Assembly (NCBI RefSeq): GCF_000203795.2
Contig: NW_006281117.1
Coordinates: 193,501-257,500 of the forward strand
Direction: 5' to 3'
DNA length: 64,000 bases
Source of the DNA: Batrachochytrium dendrobatidis JAM81
Taxonomy: Eukaryota > Chytridiomycota > Chytridiomycetes > Rhizophydiales
Shown: piece after piece, positions 20,972 to 34,500 of the stretch
How positions within the stretch are numbered: the first letter of the stretch is position 1
Layout of the letters: every line of letters begins with the position of its first letter
Notes under the pieces: model-generated
Seen by the model: the letters and a program-made list of their open reading frames with translations, nothing else
Database searches by the model: none
What the model was told of the DNA's origin: nothing
Position numbers and translations under genes: made by a program

Positions 20972-23900
20972 ATGGGTTCTGATTCAACAACTGGCTCGAA
21001 TAATAAGCAACATCGAGTTAAAAACAACTCGACTCCAGCTGCTAGCAGGCAAAAACTATTTCATGGATTTTGTGTGGATTCTTGTCAACAATTCATTGCT
21101 AACGCAAACTATTGTTTTTTAGTCGTGCTTCAAGCGCATTGAATTCAAATCAAAGTGCTGGATTTTCTGTACGAACGCCTGAAGTTGACGGAGCTCCACG
21201 TCTTGCATTTGGTCAACAGAGACTCGCTAATGCCAATGTGGTTGCTGGAAATTCTCTTTATCAAATAGATTCATACTCTTCTGCATTGCATAGCGATCTT
21301 AAAGTTATTTTAAAAAAACTCACTAAACGAGACTCGACTACTCGGATTCGTGCTCTGGATGAATGCACTGCATTTGTTGGATCTCATTCCATTGATGATG
21401 TTAAACCCTTTTTACACTCATGGGTACGCTATGTTTCAAAAACTCTATTCATCTAAACCATCTTTGACTCACTGTCAATCTTGTATCATTCTTAGCCAAA
21501 TCTATACGATAAATTGGCATTGGATGCCGACAGGAGAGTGCGCGAAGCAACTGCAAGGCTGTTTTTAGCATTGGTTAAATTGCTCAATAAGCATCTGGCA
21601 CCCATCTTGAAAAAAATCATTGGTCCATGGTTGATTGCTCAAACAGATTCTAGTAAAGATGTAATGAATCTGTCAAAAGATGCATTCGAGGTATGTGTCA
21701 AACTTGTCCGTTTCTCAAACTGGTTATTTACAGAAATGCAATGTTATACTAACATCATCCACTATATTTTAGACAACATTTCCCAATAAACTGGAAAGTG
21801 TGCTTCACCATTGTCAGGCTTGCTTGCTTGCTTATGTTCGTTTCAATATTTTAGAGCAGACCCCTGAAGCCATGAGTGATTCTCGATACACTACACCAGA
21901 AGATATGGTTTCCAAACATGTCCGTGTCGTGTCTGGCTCGTTTTACATTTTGGCAACGCTAATTGGTACGGTTTCCTGCTACTCATTAGACATGATTTCA
22001 TAGTGCATTTCTTCAAAATCCCACTGCTTTAGCTTTGGCTCATCTATTTATTTGCAGTCATTACAAAAGAATGATTCATGTATGCTTACATTGCGTAATT
22101 TACTTTATCTATAGCCACGCTTTCAAACGATAAACGATCTGTTGCAGAAATCGAATACAACTCCCTTTTTGATCATCCAAAACTATGGAATTGCTCAAGT
22201 CATGATGAACCCAATATTCGTTTTTCTTGCTATCAATTTATCCACGCCTGTCTTGAAACATCACCAGGTAATGCATCGGTTTATCACTTCACGATACTTG
22301 TACACATCTATGTATTATTTTGACATGCTACAACTGTCATTTGAGCAACTTTAGAAATCATCGAAAGTCGTCTAGACCTGGTTTCAACAACATTTTTGGC
22401 AAAGGCATTTTCTGAAAAAGTGCCATGGAATCATACTCAACTTTGGGATACTCTCATCAAACTTTTACAAAAATTCCCTATTACTTGGAAACTTGCATCT
22501 TCTAAAAAACCACTTGCAGATAAGCTTTTTGTATTTTTGAAAAATGGCGCATATGGTGGTGTCGCTCCAACCTATCCTTGTCTTGTTACTCTTGTTCAAT
22601 GCATTCCTGAATCTGTGAGTCATTTTGGTTCTGTTTTTTCCAAATTGCTGTCATTTGCGTTGTATGATTAAACTGGACTTCAATCTTAACAAACTGCTGC
22701 TGTATGGTCATATTATTGATAGATTTTGGCAGAAAATGCATATGAATTTTTCTCTCACTTTTTTGACTCGTTCTGGAAAGGTCTTGGCAAAGTGAACCAA
22801 TCTTTTTCTGCCACTTTAATTTCAAGCTATCTGGATTGCTTAACAAGCGTGTTGACCAGGTAAATTTTACTGCAAGCTATTTCCACAGCATTATCCACAT
22901 TTTTGCATTTAAATAAGATCGACTGATTTGTGCATCTCATACATCATTGCATGATTATTTTATAGATCCAAACGGATTCCTTTTGATAACGCACTGGATC
23001 TTATAGCTAATGCTGGATTCCAACCCATTACACATCTTTTTTTCCCTGGAAGATTTCCTGAAACCAGGCACAAGTTCAAGCCAGAAGAAGTGGAACCTAT
23101 TGTCGCTTCATTTATTGTCAAAATCTGGACAAAAAATGGCATTTCACAATCTGAGCGTATTTGTTTTAAAAGCAAGTTTATGGATCTGGTAGTATCTGGG
23201 TTTTGTATTGATGATGGCGCTACCAATCTCGATTTGGAGACTGAAAGTACAGCTATGCGCACACCAACAAAAGCAGATCAAGACCATGATGTTTTCTTTA
23301 GTCGCTTGGTTTCATTTCTGGTTACTGTAAACACTCTATCGCGATCTGAAAAAGAGCTTGACACTACTGCTTTTCATGCATTGTTTGATACAATTGTTCA
23401 CAGCGTTACAGAGCACACTCTTAAATATCTCACCAAAGATGCAAGCTCTTTCAGCTATAATGCTTTTTTGGCTAAATTGGTTTCATCCTTTTCAAGTGTG
23501 CTACTTTCAGATGGGTCGGCATCTTCTGGTCAAATTTTCAAATACATGAATTCAAATGCGGTTGCAATGATAACTTCTAATCCGAGCTCTGAAAGTGTTT
23601 TATCTATACTAGCTACTGCAACGCATTTACTCGAGTTTTATGCTACTTCCAAAACTGAATCTTTTCAAGAAGAAATCCAAAACATGTGGGATCAGTTCAT
23701 GAATGCCATATTTACGGTTTTTGATTTAAAACTAAGGTTTAAGTTGCTCCACGCACTTTGTATTAAAGTAGGTTTTTGACACGTTTGCGTCATTGTATGT
23801 ATTGGCATTTCAAACCGCTACCTATTCTAATCAATTGACGAAAATGATTCAGGTAGGAAACTCTGGACTGTCTAAAAAAATTGAAACAACATGCAAAAAT

Positions 23901-26900
23901 TTGGATGATCTTGTCGTGCTTACCGTCAGTGAAGGAAACCCGTGTCGATCACCGTATGCCGCAGAATTGGTGGCCTCGTTTCTAAAAGTTTCCCCCGAAT
24001 GCAGCATTCTTTCTGACAACTCCATTCAAACCGTTATAAAGACCATCAAGAAAACGATTTTAACTTGCTCACTTTTGTATTTGACTGTCGCTGACAAGAA
24101 TGCACATTCTGTTTCATCTCAGTCAATGTACCAATTATTGTTTTCGATAAAAGTACTAAATAGCGTTGTATCTCCGCTACCGATACTAAAGCGTCAGACT
24201 GCGCAACACTATTTTGCTCTTGTGTCTCCGGTTGTCATGGCTATCTTGGATATAGGCATCTTTCATCCATCCACTATTGCCAAATTTGTATGGACACCTC
24301 AACTTGATGCCGACATGGACGAATCCACTCTCATCAACAACATTATTGAAACGGCGAAAGCATCATGGGAGGGAATCATGTCGATTGTAACGTACACGGG
24401 AGGTCAGATGCTACGTACTGCATTAAAATTGTGGATGCAACGATGGCTCAAATCCTTTTCTGATCCTTTCCATTGCGGCAGTCCGGCTGATTTTATTTTT
24501 GAAATCAAAACGCTTTTGGGTTTATTGAGCGGAAAGGAGTTGATGTCAGTTCGATTATGGACTATTGAATACGCGCTACAGTCACAAAGCAAGTGGATTG
24601 AAGCAAGTTTGCCATTTTCTATTATTGATGATCGTCTTGCTATTTGTGATGCAATGTATCATACTGTAGCTGTGACCAAGGAACTCACGTCTGATGATAC
24701 AAGCATGACAACAGAGAAAACCGCAAAGGATTCTGTGCTCTATGATCACGATGGATTATGTCAATATGCAAAAATGATTCTTTTTTTGATTGGTCTAATC
24801 AAGGACAACATGATTGAATCCACAACCGATTCCGCATGGCTGTGGATAGAACTGGTTCGATTTTCGATCATCAGTGATGATCAATTCCGCTTGATGGGTG
24901 CGTACCAAGGTCCAAAGTTGTGGAGTACAGAGTGTGCAATTTCGCCTAACCATCTTACACACGAGATCCGCACACTTCTTTCCAATGAAATCAAGCAATC
25001 TCAGATGGTGCTGGCCGAGCAAGCAGAGGAAATAGAATGCTTATTATCGTCATCGCTCCACACCTATGATACATCGATGCTGCTTGTTGCTTCTATACAC
25101 TGTACTTTTGAAAACAAGACAAATACTTTGGTGTCGCCGATAGTTCGATTTGGCTACGCTAGAGTGTTTCAAGAAATGTGTCGTTTGGCTTTTTCCAAAT
25201 ACTTGACAGAGCCTGACGAGTATTCTGTTTGGGTAAACATTCTAAAAACCCTTTTAAAAAGTCCAAAATATTTCCAATGTGCAATAGCTTTAGGTACTGC
25301 TTTACGATCGTCACTACAGTCTACCAAGTTTTTCAAAAAAATTGTCAAGGAGATTATGGATGCTATTTGCAAATTTGATGGGCGTGCAGTGACGGATGCA
25401 AACTGTCGCGATCAAGTATACTGTTTAATCGTGTCTTTGAATGTATTGGCTGTGTCGCATGCGGTTGAAAGTCAAAAGTCAGATGTGATTACAGTAGCGT
25501 CTGCAGAAAAAATGCTGAGAACGATTCGAACTTGGTTGAATACAAATATTCCATCTGCTCAAGATATTCTAAAAGCCAGGTCTGCATCTACCAGTTTGGA
25601 TAATTCGATTTCCGCTAGTCATCAGACCCATACCATTCCTCAAAACAGTCGATTGGATACTTGCATTCAAAACCACTTTTATGCGGTGGTAACTAAACTG
25701 CAGCTTATTTTAATTGAAGTTGGTTCACCGGGTATTGTGATGACCAAGTTTCTAGTTGATATGGTACACCACCGACTCGAGGAACTTGCTGGGTATGCAT
25801 TATCGGACGAATTTCTTACCTTTTCCGATTGTGTTTTGCTGCATTCTACTCTACTGTTATGGCACAGAATACGCGATATTGCCTCATCAACCGATATCGA
25901 ATGGATGGAGATGGTAGATATTGAGCTGTCAATTTCGCGTACTTGTTTGAAACTTCTTATTGCAATAAGTGAAAAAAGCAGTCAAGCAGAAAAAGAAGTG
26001 GATAGTGAGTTGTCTAGTCCAATGACAGAGATTCAACATTTACTTTGCGAGCTTATTAGCGACTTGGAATATGGAAAAGAATATACAATTTCCGTGATTC
26101 ACCCTGACTCGATTTACCGAATGATGTTTGCACAAGACACACTTGTACAGTGCTTGGCTTGGCGTATGATGCATCAGTATACAATCCAAACTGTATATGC
26201 ACGATCTGTGTTGATAGAAATGGGCACGTTGAAGCTTGCATTACAGAACTCTGAAACTACTGAAGATGGAGAATCACATTCCAAGGTTGACGACGAAATG
26301 TATGGAGATCAGCTTTCATCTCTACTTGTTGCTGGATTATTGAAAAATGTCAATGCTACTCTGCACTCTCACGTCTCGTTTGGATACTTGATTTCATGGA
26401 TCATTGCGTTTGAAAATTTTGAAAATGCGGTAAGTTTTGTTTAATTTAAAGATATTGTCTGATTTTATCTTGTATCGATTGTTTTAAAGTGGCAATGGTA
26501 GTTTATGTTTAACATCAATGATTGTGTATGCATTGTGTAGACGTTTCAATTGAAACTCGGATACATGAACCAACTTCGAAGCCTAGATGTTGTTCCCAAG
26601 CTGCTTGAATATTGTTTTTATGTGTTGGGCGTGGGTGTATCTGGAGTGATGCCCTTTGATCTTACAGCATGGGATTTCCAATCTTATGAAATTGAAGGAT
26701 TCGAATTGAATTCAGAAAACAGTTTGCAACTGCTTTGTGCTCATGTATATTGGCGTGCAATTCATACCGTGCCTTCTTTGGTTCGTATCTGGTGGCTAGA
26801 ATGCAATAATCGACAGCTGTCGTTGGGTGTTGAAAGGTATGATACTTTACAATTTACTAAAGTTGTGTGTGGAATAACAGCTGTTTATTCCATGATATAA

Positions 26901-27634
26901 GACGGATAGAGAATGTTATGCACTAAACATGAATTTTACATTATGATTTAAGCTTTACAGAAAGGTACTATAGTCCCAAGATTGTTGAAATGGAGCTTAA
27001 ATCGGCAGAAACATATGATACTCGGGACACGGAAGCACTTGGTATTCGTGTTTCAATGTGGTCGTGTGAAGTCACAGCTTCGTACACCATTGAAGATGCT
27101 GTTTTAGAGCTTGTGATTCAATTACCAAGTTCATACCCTTTGCGACTAGCACAGGTTGGAAGCGGCAAAGGAGGAGGTAGAGCAGCAGGAATCAATGAAG
27201 CACGATGGCGTGCATGGGTATTGAGTGTTTCGGCGGTCATGGCATCACAGAATGGAAGCATTATTGATGCACTAACAGTATTTAACAAGAATATTTCTAT
27301 GCATTTTAAAGGCATTGAAGATTGTGCAATCTGTAAGTGAAATTTGTAATGGATTTGGATGACATTCATTGTCATGCTAGTTTTAAACATATTCTGAATC
27401 TGCATTACTACGATTAGGTTACTCTGTTGTCAGTGCAATTGATCGAGCATTGCCGAATAAGCAGTGCAAAACGTGCAAAAACCAATTCCATGGATCGTGT
27501 CTATACAAGGTACGTATTGAATCTATTTATTTTTCATACTATTAAACTAATTGAGCCATTTATGTTTAAACTGGAATCAGTGGTTTAAATCTTCTGGACA
27601 AAACACATGTCCACTGTGTCGCCAGCCTTTTTAA
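20972..27634 (+). CDS. LTN1: Listerin, E3 ubiquitin-protein ligase of ribosome quality control
   Basis: Thirteen exons: 20972-21048, 21123-21423, 21496-21690, 21773-21965, 22115-22267, 22355-22614, 22723-22859, 22966-23767, 23853-26429, 26541-26836, 26953-27332, 27418-27509, 27581-27634 (1838 aa). The N-terminus has the Ser/Arg-rich listerin start (AASSRASSAL) followed by WPNLYDKLALDADRRVREA; the middle is HEAT/ARM-like helices; the C-terminus has the RWD-like segment and a RING-CH finger (CAIC...CKTC...FHGSCLYKWF...CPLC). It ubiquitinates nascent chains stuck on 60S subunits. Intron 1 uses a GC donor (AG|GCAAAA), chosen because no GT donor gives the right phase. The 149-nt intron 21966-22114 is preferred over shorter alternatives. 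Confidence 0.93.
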
Positions 27635-27794
27635 AGAAAATCAACAGTTGATTTTCATGCGATTCTACTGTGATTCTGACTAGATTTAAGCAATAAAATA
27701 GCTTTCATGAACAGTTTTGTAAAGTTAGAAACACGTGATCGTCAATGTCAAAATGATTGAATCAAATTCATCGTTTTGTTGACCATTTCCGACA

Positions 27795-28414
27795 ATGTCA
27801 AAAGTAATGCGAAGCATCCTCAAGACCGGCGAGACTGGTGAGTTGGATAGGTTGCTATGGAGTGTTTTACTGGACTGATGTGTTCTGCTTCTGTTTTTAC
27901 AGCCATCCGCACCAAGGAGTATCAGAATCGTCTTTTCTGGGAGGTGAGAACTTGTTTAAACGCTCACTTTTGGAGTCTTGATAGTTGTATGATTTCATCA
28001 ATGACCTGACAGTACAAGTATGACTTGGCTGTCATGAGTAGCCGAGTCAAATCTTTAATTGTACAATTCGTCTGATTCATTTAAGAAACCATTGCTTGTT
28101 GAGTTGAATGGCTTTTGTAACTGACCTCATCTACTTGTTTAATGTTATCTAGAAGGACTCTCATATTCCAACCCATGGACGTGGAAAGAATGATGGTTTC
28201 ATGTATGCCACTGCTCTGGCTTTGACTGCTGGTAGTGTTGGCATTTCTGTCAAATGCATCTACGATTTCCTTCACGTATGTGTTTTCTTGCTCATGATCT
28301 GGCAATGTGGCTTTCATCAATGTGTATAACCTGGAGTCTTTGTATTTACATCATTTCATATTATGGCTTGAACATCTTTATTTTGTACACACCATGCACT
28401 ACTAGGCAAAATAA
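27795..28414 (+). CDS. Cytochrome c oxidase subunit VIIa
   Basis: Four exons: 27795-27837, 27903-27943, 28153-28275, 28406-28414 (71 aa). Sequence order fits the COX7A family: YQNRLFWEKDSHIPTHGRG (compare the FQ..N.LPVHLKGG pattern), then one hydrophobic helix (GFMYATALALTAGSVGISVK) and a short tail. It is a small single-span subunit of complex IV in the inner mitochondrial membrane. The last exon encodes only Ala-Lys-stop. It begins 160 bp after Listerin and its stop lies 18 bp from the stop of the opposing G-patch gene. Confidence 0.82.
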
Positions 28415-28432
28415 ACGAGATACAAAGTTGTA

Positions 28433-29589
28433 TTAGGGTTCACTTTTCTGTTTTTTGGTCTTTTTAGACTTTTTGGGTGGGTCATCTAGGTTAAGATCTG
28501 CTTGTGATCGTTTGAGCTTGGACGAGTGTGCCGTCTTGGACTTTTTTTTATCGTCCTGCCTATCTGCTTTGCTCCGTTTAGATTTAGATTTTTTACTACT
28601 TGTAGTGATAGTGTCGGTGGGTTCTTTTATCAGATCTATACTTTTACAGCCATTAGATGCGTCTTGGTTTTGTTTCTCCAACTCTGTAGTAAGGGTATTG
28701 TGTTGCACTTGGGGTTTTTCTGGCTGGTAGATCCGAGCACCTTTTCGTGCTGTTCTACCCTCGCATGCAAGCAACAAATCCTTGTCTGATACCTTGATTG
28801 AATAGTCTTTGTCAAGATCACTTTTTTCAGACTTGTTCTCACTGTATACGATGGATCATTATGGTTAGAATGTCTAATCACTCCATTGAACATCAAATCA
28901 ATAAAGTGTATCTCGACCTTTTTACAAATGAGCCGTAAAGAAGTTTCTTTTCTTCTTGTCGCTGTTCGGCCTGAGATGCTTTTTGGACTGTTACCTCACC
29001 TTCATCGGAATTGATTTGAATCGATGCAGATGTTTTGTTGAATACATGATCCCTGATAAAAATAGAATTAGAAACCAAATGTGATTCAGATTAAAAATGT
29101 AGTTTAGGCTTACCACCAAGCGAATCCCCATTCACCAGATTTTGCACCAAGCTGATTTAAATGAAACATTGTTAGTATAAAACTTCAAAGATGGCAATGA
29201 AATGAGTAATCTCAAACTACATACACCATCTGTGTCGTTTTTTACACCGAGGGATATAGCTTTAGTGAGACCAGCTTTATAGTCGATGGGTTGTTGTAGG
29301 ATTGAGTTTGATATGGCAAGTGTTGAAATAAGTTTTTTGTAAGTTTCCAGATTGATGTTGAAAATCATTTCAAATGGATAGATTCAGTCCAGTTTAGAAA
29401 GGTTGGTGTTAGTATATTGGCTCTCAGTCCAGCAAATTATAAATGATTTATCAGCAATTGATATCCACGACTATGTTGGGATGGACTGTAGGAACCATTG
29501 CGAGCCATTCACTTGCCTCCATTCGTTCCCAATGCCTGGCCTTGTTCCCAGCCATATTTCTTCAACTGTTTTTCAGCAAACGATACCAT
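28433..29589 (-). CDS. G-patch protein, GPATCH4-like
   Basis: Five exons: 29589-29517, 29274-29225, 29151-29114, 29052-28918, 28841-28433 (234 aa). The start gives MVSFAEKQLKKYGWEQGQAL followed by a G-patch (LGTNGAGLTKAISLGVKND), then LGAKSGEWGFAWWDHVFNK, the WWDHVFNK signature of GPATCH4. The rest is Lys/Ser-rich with nuclear/nucleolar localisation-type tracts. G-patch proteins of this group activate DEAH helicases in ribosome biogenesis or RNA processing (family knowledge). Intron 1 is GC-AG (GGAG|GCAAGT); exon 4's donor (AG|GTCGAG) is weak. A short protein for this family, but complete. Confidence 0.85.
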
Positions 29590-29664
29590 TCGATAGCGTT
29601 ATGGTTTAAAAATAAATGGTCAAGTTTCAAGAATCCGTTTTGGAGTTGAACCTGCCAAATTTTA

Positions 29665-29951
29665 CAGTCGTATTCACGCAAAACATTAAATAAGGGTGCA
29701 GTGCATAAAAGCAGTCATTTCATGGAATGATTCTCATCATTGTGTCATGAACTGTTTGATTTAGTAGTTTTTCTTGTGATGACAAATATAAAAGCAGTTG
29801 TATTCCTGAAATGATTTCTTGAACTAGAGCGTATCTGTGATTTTGGAATACAACAGAGGATATAAAAACAATCAATTTCTAACAAATATTTAACCTGTTT
29901 ATTCCAAGATACTGCAAGATAAAGTATTTCATTTTACGTGGAGATGGCTTT
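29665..29951. mobile_element. MITE copy F
   Basis: About 287 bp with left end TA-CAGTCGTATTCACGCAAAA and a decayed right end CATTTTACGTGGAGATGGCT; subterminal AATAAGGGTGCA matches other copies. It lies upstream of the GPATCH4-like gene and downstream of the DUF4436 gene. Confidence 0.65.
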
Positions 29952-30060
29952 AATTAAAATAATGATTGGTGGATAACAAGCCAACATTTAACCACTTGTA
30001 AAAATCCAATTCTCAAATTGGTTGGGTATGAATGCCCATCAAACGTATCCTGGCAATAAT

Positions 30061-31449
30061 TCAAGTGATGACCACAATAGGGTTTGAGTGGTGAGGTGAA
30101 GGAACATGCAGAAAAGTTCCACTATGTCTGCGATTAGTCAAATCAACCGAATCGACATCTGAATGGGTATATGCACTACAGCGATCATCGTCGATGGAAG
30201 CAGTATTGCGGTAATTGAGAGTTGTACCGTTTATACTTGTTGAAATATTATGGGAATTTATACCCACAAGAGATGAACCCAACTCAGATCCATCACCACC
30301 CAACATGGCACCAGGTATTCCCATGACTGGATTGTAATGATGCCGTTTTTCTCGTTTGTATCGAACAACATAATTAAGCATAAGAAGAAACATGGATAAT
30401 GCGGCCAAGCCAATGTTCCAAAAGTAACCTGCAATATCCAATGTGCATCCGACAGGAGGAGAACCCGGTTGAGAGCTGCGAATGGCAGGCAATGAAAACA
30501 ATAAAGAAGCAATAACAGCAATCGTTGGTGGTTCAACTTTGCGGTTTCTAAACCATAATGTTGCAGCTAGAATGAATGCAGTGATGGATAAAATCCACAT
30601 GATCGTGAATACCAACTGTTGATATGAAATGAGTTGAACGAATGCAAATAAAAGTTTAAATAGTTTGACAATTATGGAGTACATACGAGCGAGAAGAAGC
30701 GGGACGTCCAAGATCGATAAAAAGTGGCGAGAACTTTCAGCGTAGGGCTGACATCAGAATTGAACGATGCATCAGCTTGCCAGCTATTTGTGCTAGCCAT
30801 GGTAGCCAAATAGATTGGAATTGGAGTTCTAATCAAAATTTTAGTAATTTACTCCTCAATACAACACATAATAACGATTTAATACTGACTGAACTCCCGT
30901 GGTAGAATTAACGAAACTTGCAGAAACCACATAGGAAATATTGTAAGTATCAAAAGGATAACGATTAATGTTTCCCGAGTCTATATTAAGCATTGCATCT
31001 TGTTTCCGGATGTACAGATTAGTGGGAAAGACAATGACTTGAGTATCAAACACGACAGTGATTATGGTACTTGGACGATACAAATCCCCAGATGTTGAAC
31101 CCATCAAACGCCCACAAGGAATAACCGATAATCGAAGCTATTGAGAATATCAGTTTAGTAGAAATCAGCAGAACAAACGACACAACAGAAATACCTTGTA
31201 ATTGAAGGATACTAAATCCAGATTAATAATAGTAGCAAATACAGCGATACCATTGAAATCAATCAAGTCCGTGACTGGGTTGTAATTACGCTGAGCATTG
31301 TCAGGATCTAGCATTAAAGACGAAATATTATCAGAATGCCAAGCCAGTAAAGGAACACAGACAGACAGCAGAATGGTTCCGCATGCAGCAAGTATCAGTT
31401 GGATGCGAGTGCGTCTTTTTACCCGACTCCAAGGTCGAAACAAAAACAT
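30061..31449 (-). CDS. DUF4436-type fungal membrane protein
   Basis: Four exons: 31449-31195, 31137-30890, 30828-30687, 30615-30061 (399 aa). A basic cytosolic start (RPWSRVKRRTR) precedes a first membrane helix (about 18-38), a luminal or extracellular beta-rich segment with INRYPFDTYN and several Asn-linked glycosylation sites, then three C-terminal helices (LVFTIMWILSITAFILAATL; TIAVIASLLFSLP; YFWNIGLAALSMFLLMLNYVV) and a Ser/His-rich cytosolic tail. The organisation and YPFD motif fit the DUF4436 family; its role is unknown. The donor of exon 2 (CA|GTCAGT) is the only phase that stays open. Head to head with the TFIIIC gene, 133 bp apart. Confidence 0.8.
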
Positions 31450-31523
31450 GTCGATGATTAAGAGTTGACTTGTTGCAGCAAATTGATTACAACAATCATT
31501 GAGCCATTAATACTATCGAAAAC

Positions 31524-31579
31524 TCAGAAATATCATCAGATTTACTATCAGAAATATCATCAGATTTATTATCAGAAAT
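31524..31579 (+). repeat. 24-bp tandem repeat in a 5' leader
   Basis: Two near-identical 24-nt units, TCAGAAATATCATCAGATTT plus ACTA or ATTA, and a third partial unit, ending three bases before the ATG of the TFIIIC gene. It sits in the divergent promoter or 5' UTR. Confidence 0.85.
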
Positions 31580-31582
31580 CAT

Positions 31583-34500
31583 ATGGCCAGATCCACTAAT
31601 ACTATCACACATTCAGAATCAGATTGGGAATCCTCTCATGAAAGTGAGGACTTGAGCTCAGACCATGCCAGTCTGATAGAACCATCCACAGAAACCATCT
31701 TATCTGGTGTATCCAAAGCCAGTGCTTCATCCTCAAATAAACTTAATCATACATTATCTACTTGCAAAACCCTTCGTTCTAATGCTAGTCATCCGGATTC
31801 TATTGATTCTAATATTCAAACCATCTCATCAACTCATCTTAGTCCATCCTGTCCTGAACCACTTGATCATCAGAAAACTGCTTTACATACTCGAATTCAT
31901 CAGATATTACTTGATGCAGTTCATGCTTCAGTCACTAGAGACTTTCATCACAAGATACCGTCCAGTTTCCTTGCAGCTAAACAGAATCCTGATTTGATTG
32001 ATGGAGTCGATATTAAAATCATTGATATTACATTGGATAAAGGTCGTTTATATTGTCCTATTCATGGCTGCAATCGTCACTTCAAGCAGTTTGAAGGCAT
32101 GAAATATCATATATCAACCTTTGAGCATGATATACCAAGTTTCATCAAATGTTATGCTGCTGGTGCTACTGCTGGAAAAAGATTTATCTCGCTCGAAGCC
32201 AACATTGCAGATTCTTCAACATCCAAAGCCATGCATGAATCTGTTGCCTTGGTTGATTCCGATTTAGCTCATAGAACAGCACATATGACAGAAATCGATC
32301 AGATTTTAAATTCATCGGATTGGAATGTGGATCCTAATTCTCCTCCTATTATCCTTGGTCACTACAGTTGGCTCAACCTTGCTTCCCGTGTTACTCCACC
32401 TCTGCCAATTATTTTCTCGTCAAAAATATCTGCTCCTAAACGTACAGAAGTCCCTCTCAATCGTCTAGCAAGCATAGATGAACTTTATATAAACAGTCTC
32501 AATGGCAACCACCACAAATTGCATAAAATGGATATATTACCATCAAAAAAGCTCATTGGTATCCTTTCTATCGCAGAAGCAATTGTTGATCAAGATCTTG
32601 TTTCTGTGTCCAATTTTAAACCCCCTTTTGATTTAGTACTGCCAAAGTATGTGTTGATCTCGTATTATCGTGTTTATGAACTACTAATGCATGATCTAAT
32701 CCCAATTTTTACTGCAATGCTTTATCATACCTATTAGAGATGTAAAATCCTATTTTGCAAAACAAAATGATCTTGAAGTAACCATTAAATCTGGACCATC
32801 CAATACAAAACATTCTATACCGCATATGACATCGGTATACTCTGGTATATATATTCAATTCACATATCATATTTTCGAGTCAATTTTTATTCAACGCTAT
32901 CCATTCAACATCAGTTTTGATTGAATTACCAACACCTATTCATCTATGGTAATTAAACTATTTAGATTCTGGTTCCCGAAAACGAATGATTTTGAATGTT
33001 GGATGTTCCGTGTGGGGGCTAGAATGGTGTCCTGGAATACCTCGATCTCATAGTATGTTACTTGCTTTTAACTGATTGTATTTTTATTCCCTAGATAAAA
33101 TATACGCACTATCATATAGTCTAACATGTGCATGCATTATTTAATTGATTGCTTTTCAGAATGTCAGTATTTGGCAGTGGCTGGATATCGTGAATTTAAT
33201 GACAATCATGTGTTAAACGAACGGCACACAGTTGAGCAGCATGGCGAAACTTCCATGAGTGGTGCAATTCAAATCTGGAGTGTTCCTGCGTTTCCTTCAG
33301 AGAAAAACATACCAAAATTAGAATTGATTATTCTTCATAAGCGTGGGCATGTTTTACATTTAAATTGGTGCACGCCTGCTTTGTTTGTTTCTCCCAAACA
33401 AAATGTAATTCAATATTTTAAAATATGTTTAAATACTATACTAGAAACTATAGCCTGCGTGAAAATATTATAGTCTGCTAATTCTATTTTGAAAATGTGT
33501 TGATTAGTCTACTGGACAAATGGGCGTTCTTGCAGCGTGTTTTGGAGATGGATCGGCTGCTGCATTTTCAGTTCCACTTCCTGACTCATTTAGAGCTTGT
33601 CTATCCAAACAAGAGCAGACTGCGTATGAAACCCATCCCATAAGCTGTACGTTTTCTGATAAAAATACCAGATTCATTTTATTGCATTGTTTGGATTTTT
33701 GCCAGTTTCCCTTTGAAGATTAACAGAATGCAATCTACTCACTGTATTTTAGATGCTATTCACAAGAATAAGCTGGGACATAGTGGCTTGATACTAGACA
33801 TGTCTTGTCCAGATATGCTTTTTTGGCGTGTCGCTTGGGGATCACAACACATTCTTGCTGTAGGATCACAAGAAGGTATGTTTTAATGCTTTATATATAC
33901 TATACTTTATTTAGGTAGCGATATTTGATTTATAATTTGGTCTCGTACTACTTTTTAATTTATTATCCACTGTTATTTGTTTATGTAATTAAACTTTAGG
34001 TCGAGTGTTGATAGTAAATACAAAAACAGCAATTAAATCTGCAGACTTTGACATTGATCGAGGTAGTGATACGCTGGCAGTGTTAATGATTCAAATCAAT
34101 GTTTTGATTAAACTTGTTTTTAATACTTACTTTACTTTTGACTATGTGTAGATGTTATTGTTGGTTTTCAAGCTCATGACTCTGCAGTTCGACATATGAG
34201 TTGGTGTATACTAGATAAGCAACCAGTACGCCACTTGATTTCCGCTGGACTTGATGGGAGAATTTCATATCGAGACATTTTAGATCCTTGGGCTCGTGTA
34301 GATATTTCAAGATTTAGAAGCAAGTAGAGTTTTGCAATATTGGATTATTCGTAGAATTATATACTAATGGTGGGTATACTTTGTGGGGTGTAATAGTTCC
34401 TTTTGCTGCTGTGACATGGATGAGTGCATATGACTCCATCATACTATCAGACACAGAGTATTACGTTCGAATCATGAGTTTGACACCAGATACTAAAGAA

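Noticed and set aside
21971..22114. Two very short introns (33 and 35 nt) in Listerin
   Set aside because: A single 149-nt intron (21966-22114) fits phase and the protein alignment and avoids abnormally small introns.
23762..23800. Apparent +1 frameshift in Listerin
   Set aside because: An 85-nt intron (23768-23852) with GTAGGT donor, CTAAT branch motif and CAG acceptor joins the two frames cleanly.
34320..34354. 35-nt intron in the TFIIIC gene
   Set aside because: A 77-nt intron from the same GC donor to 34396 gives an intron of usual size; the short one remains possible but less likely.
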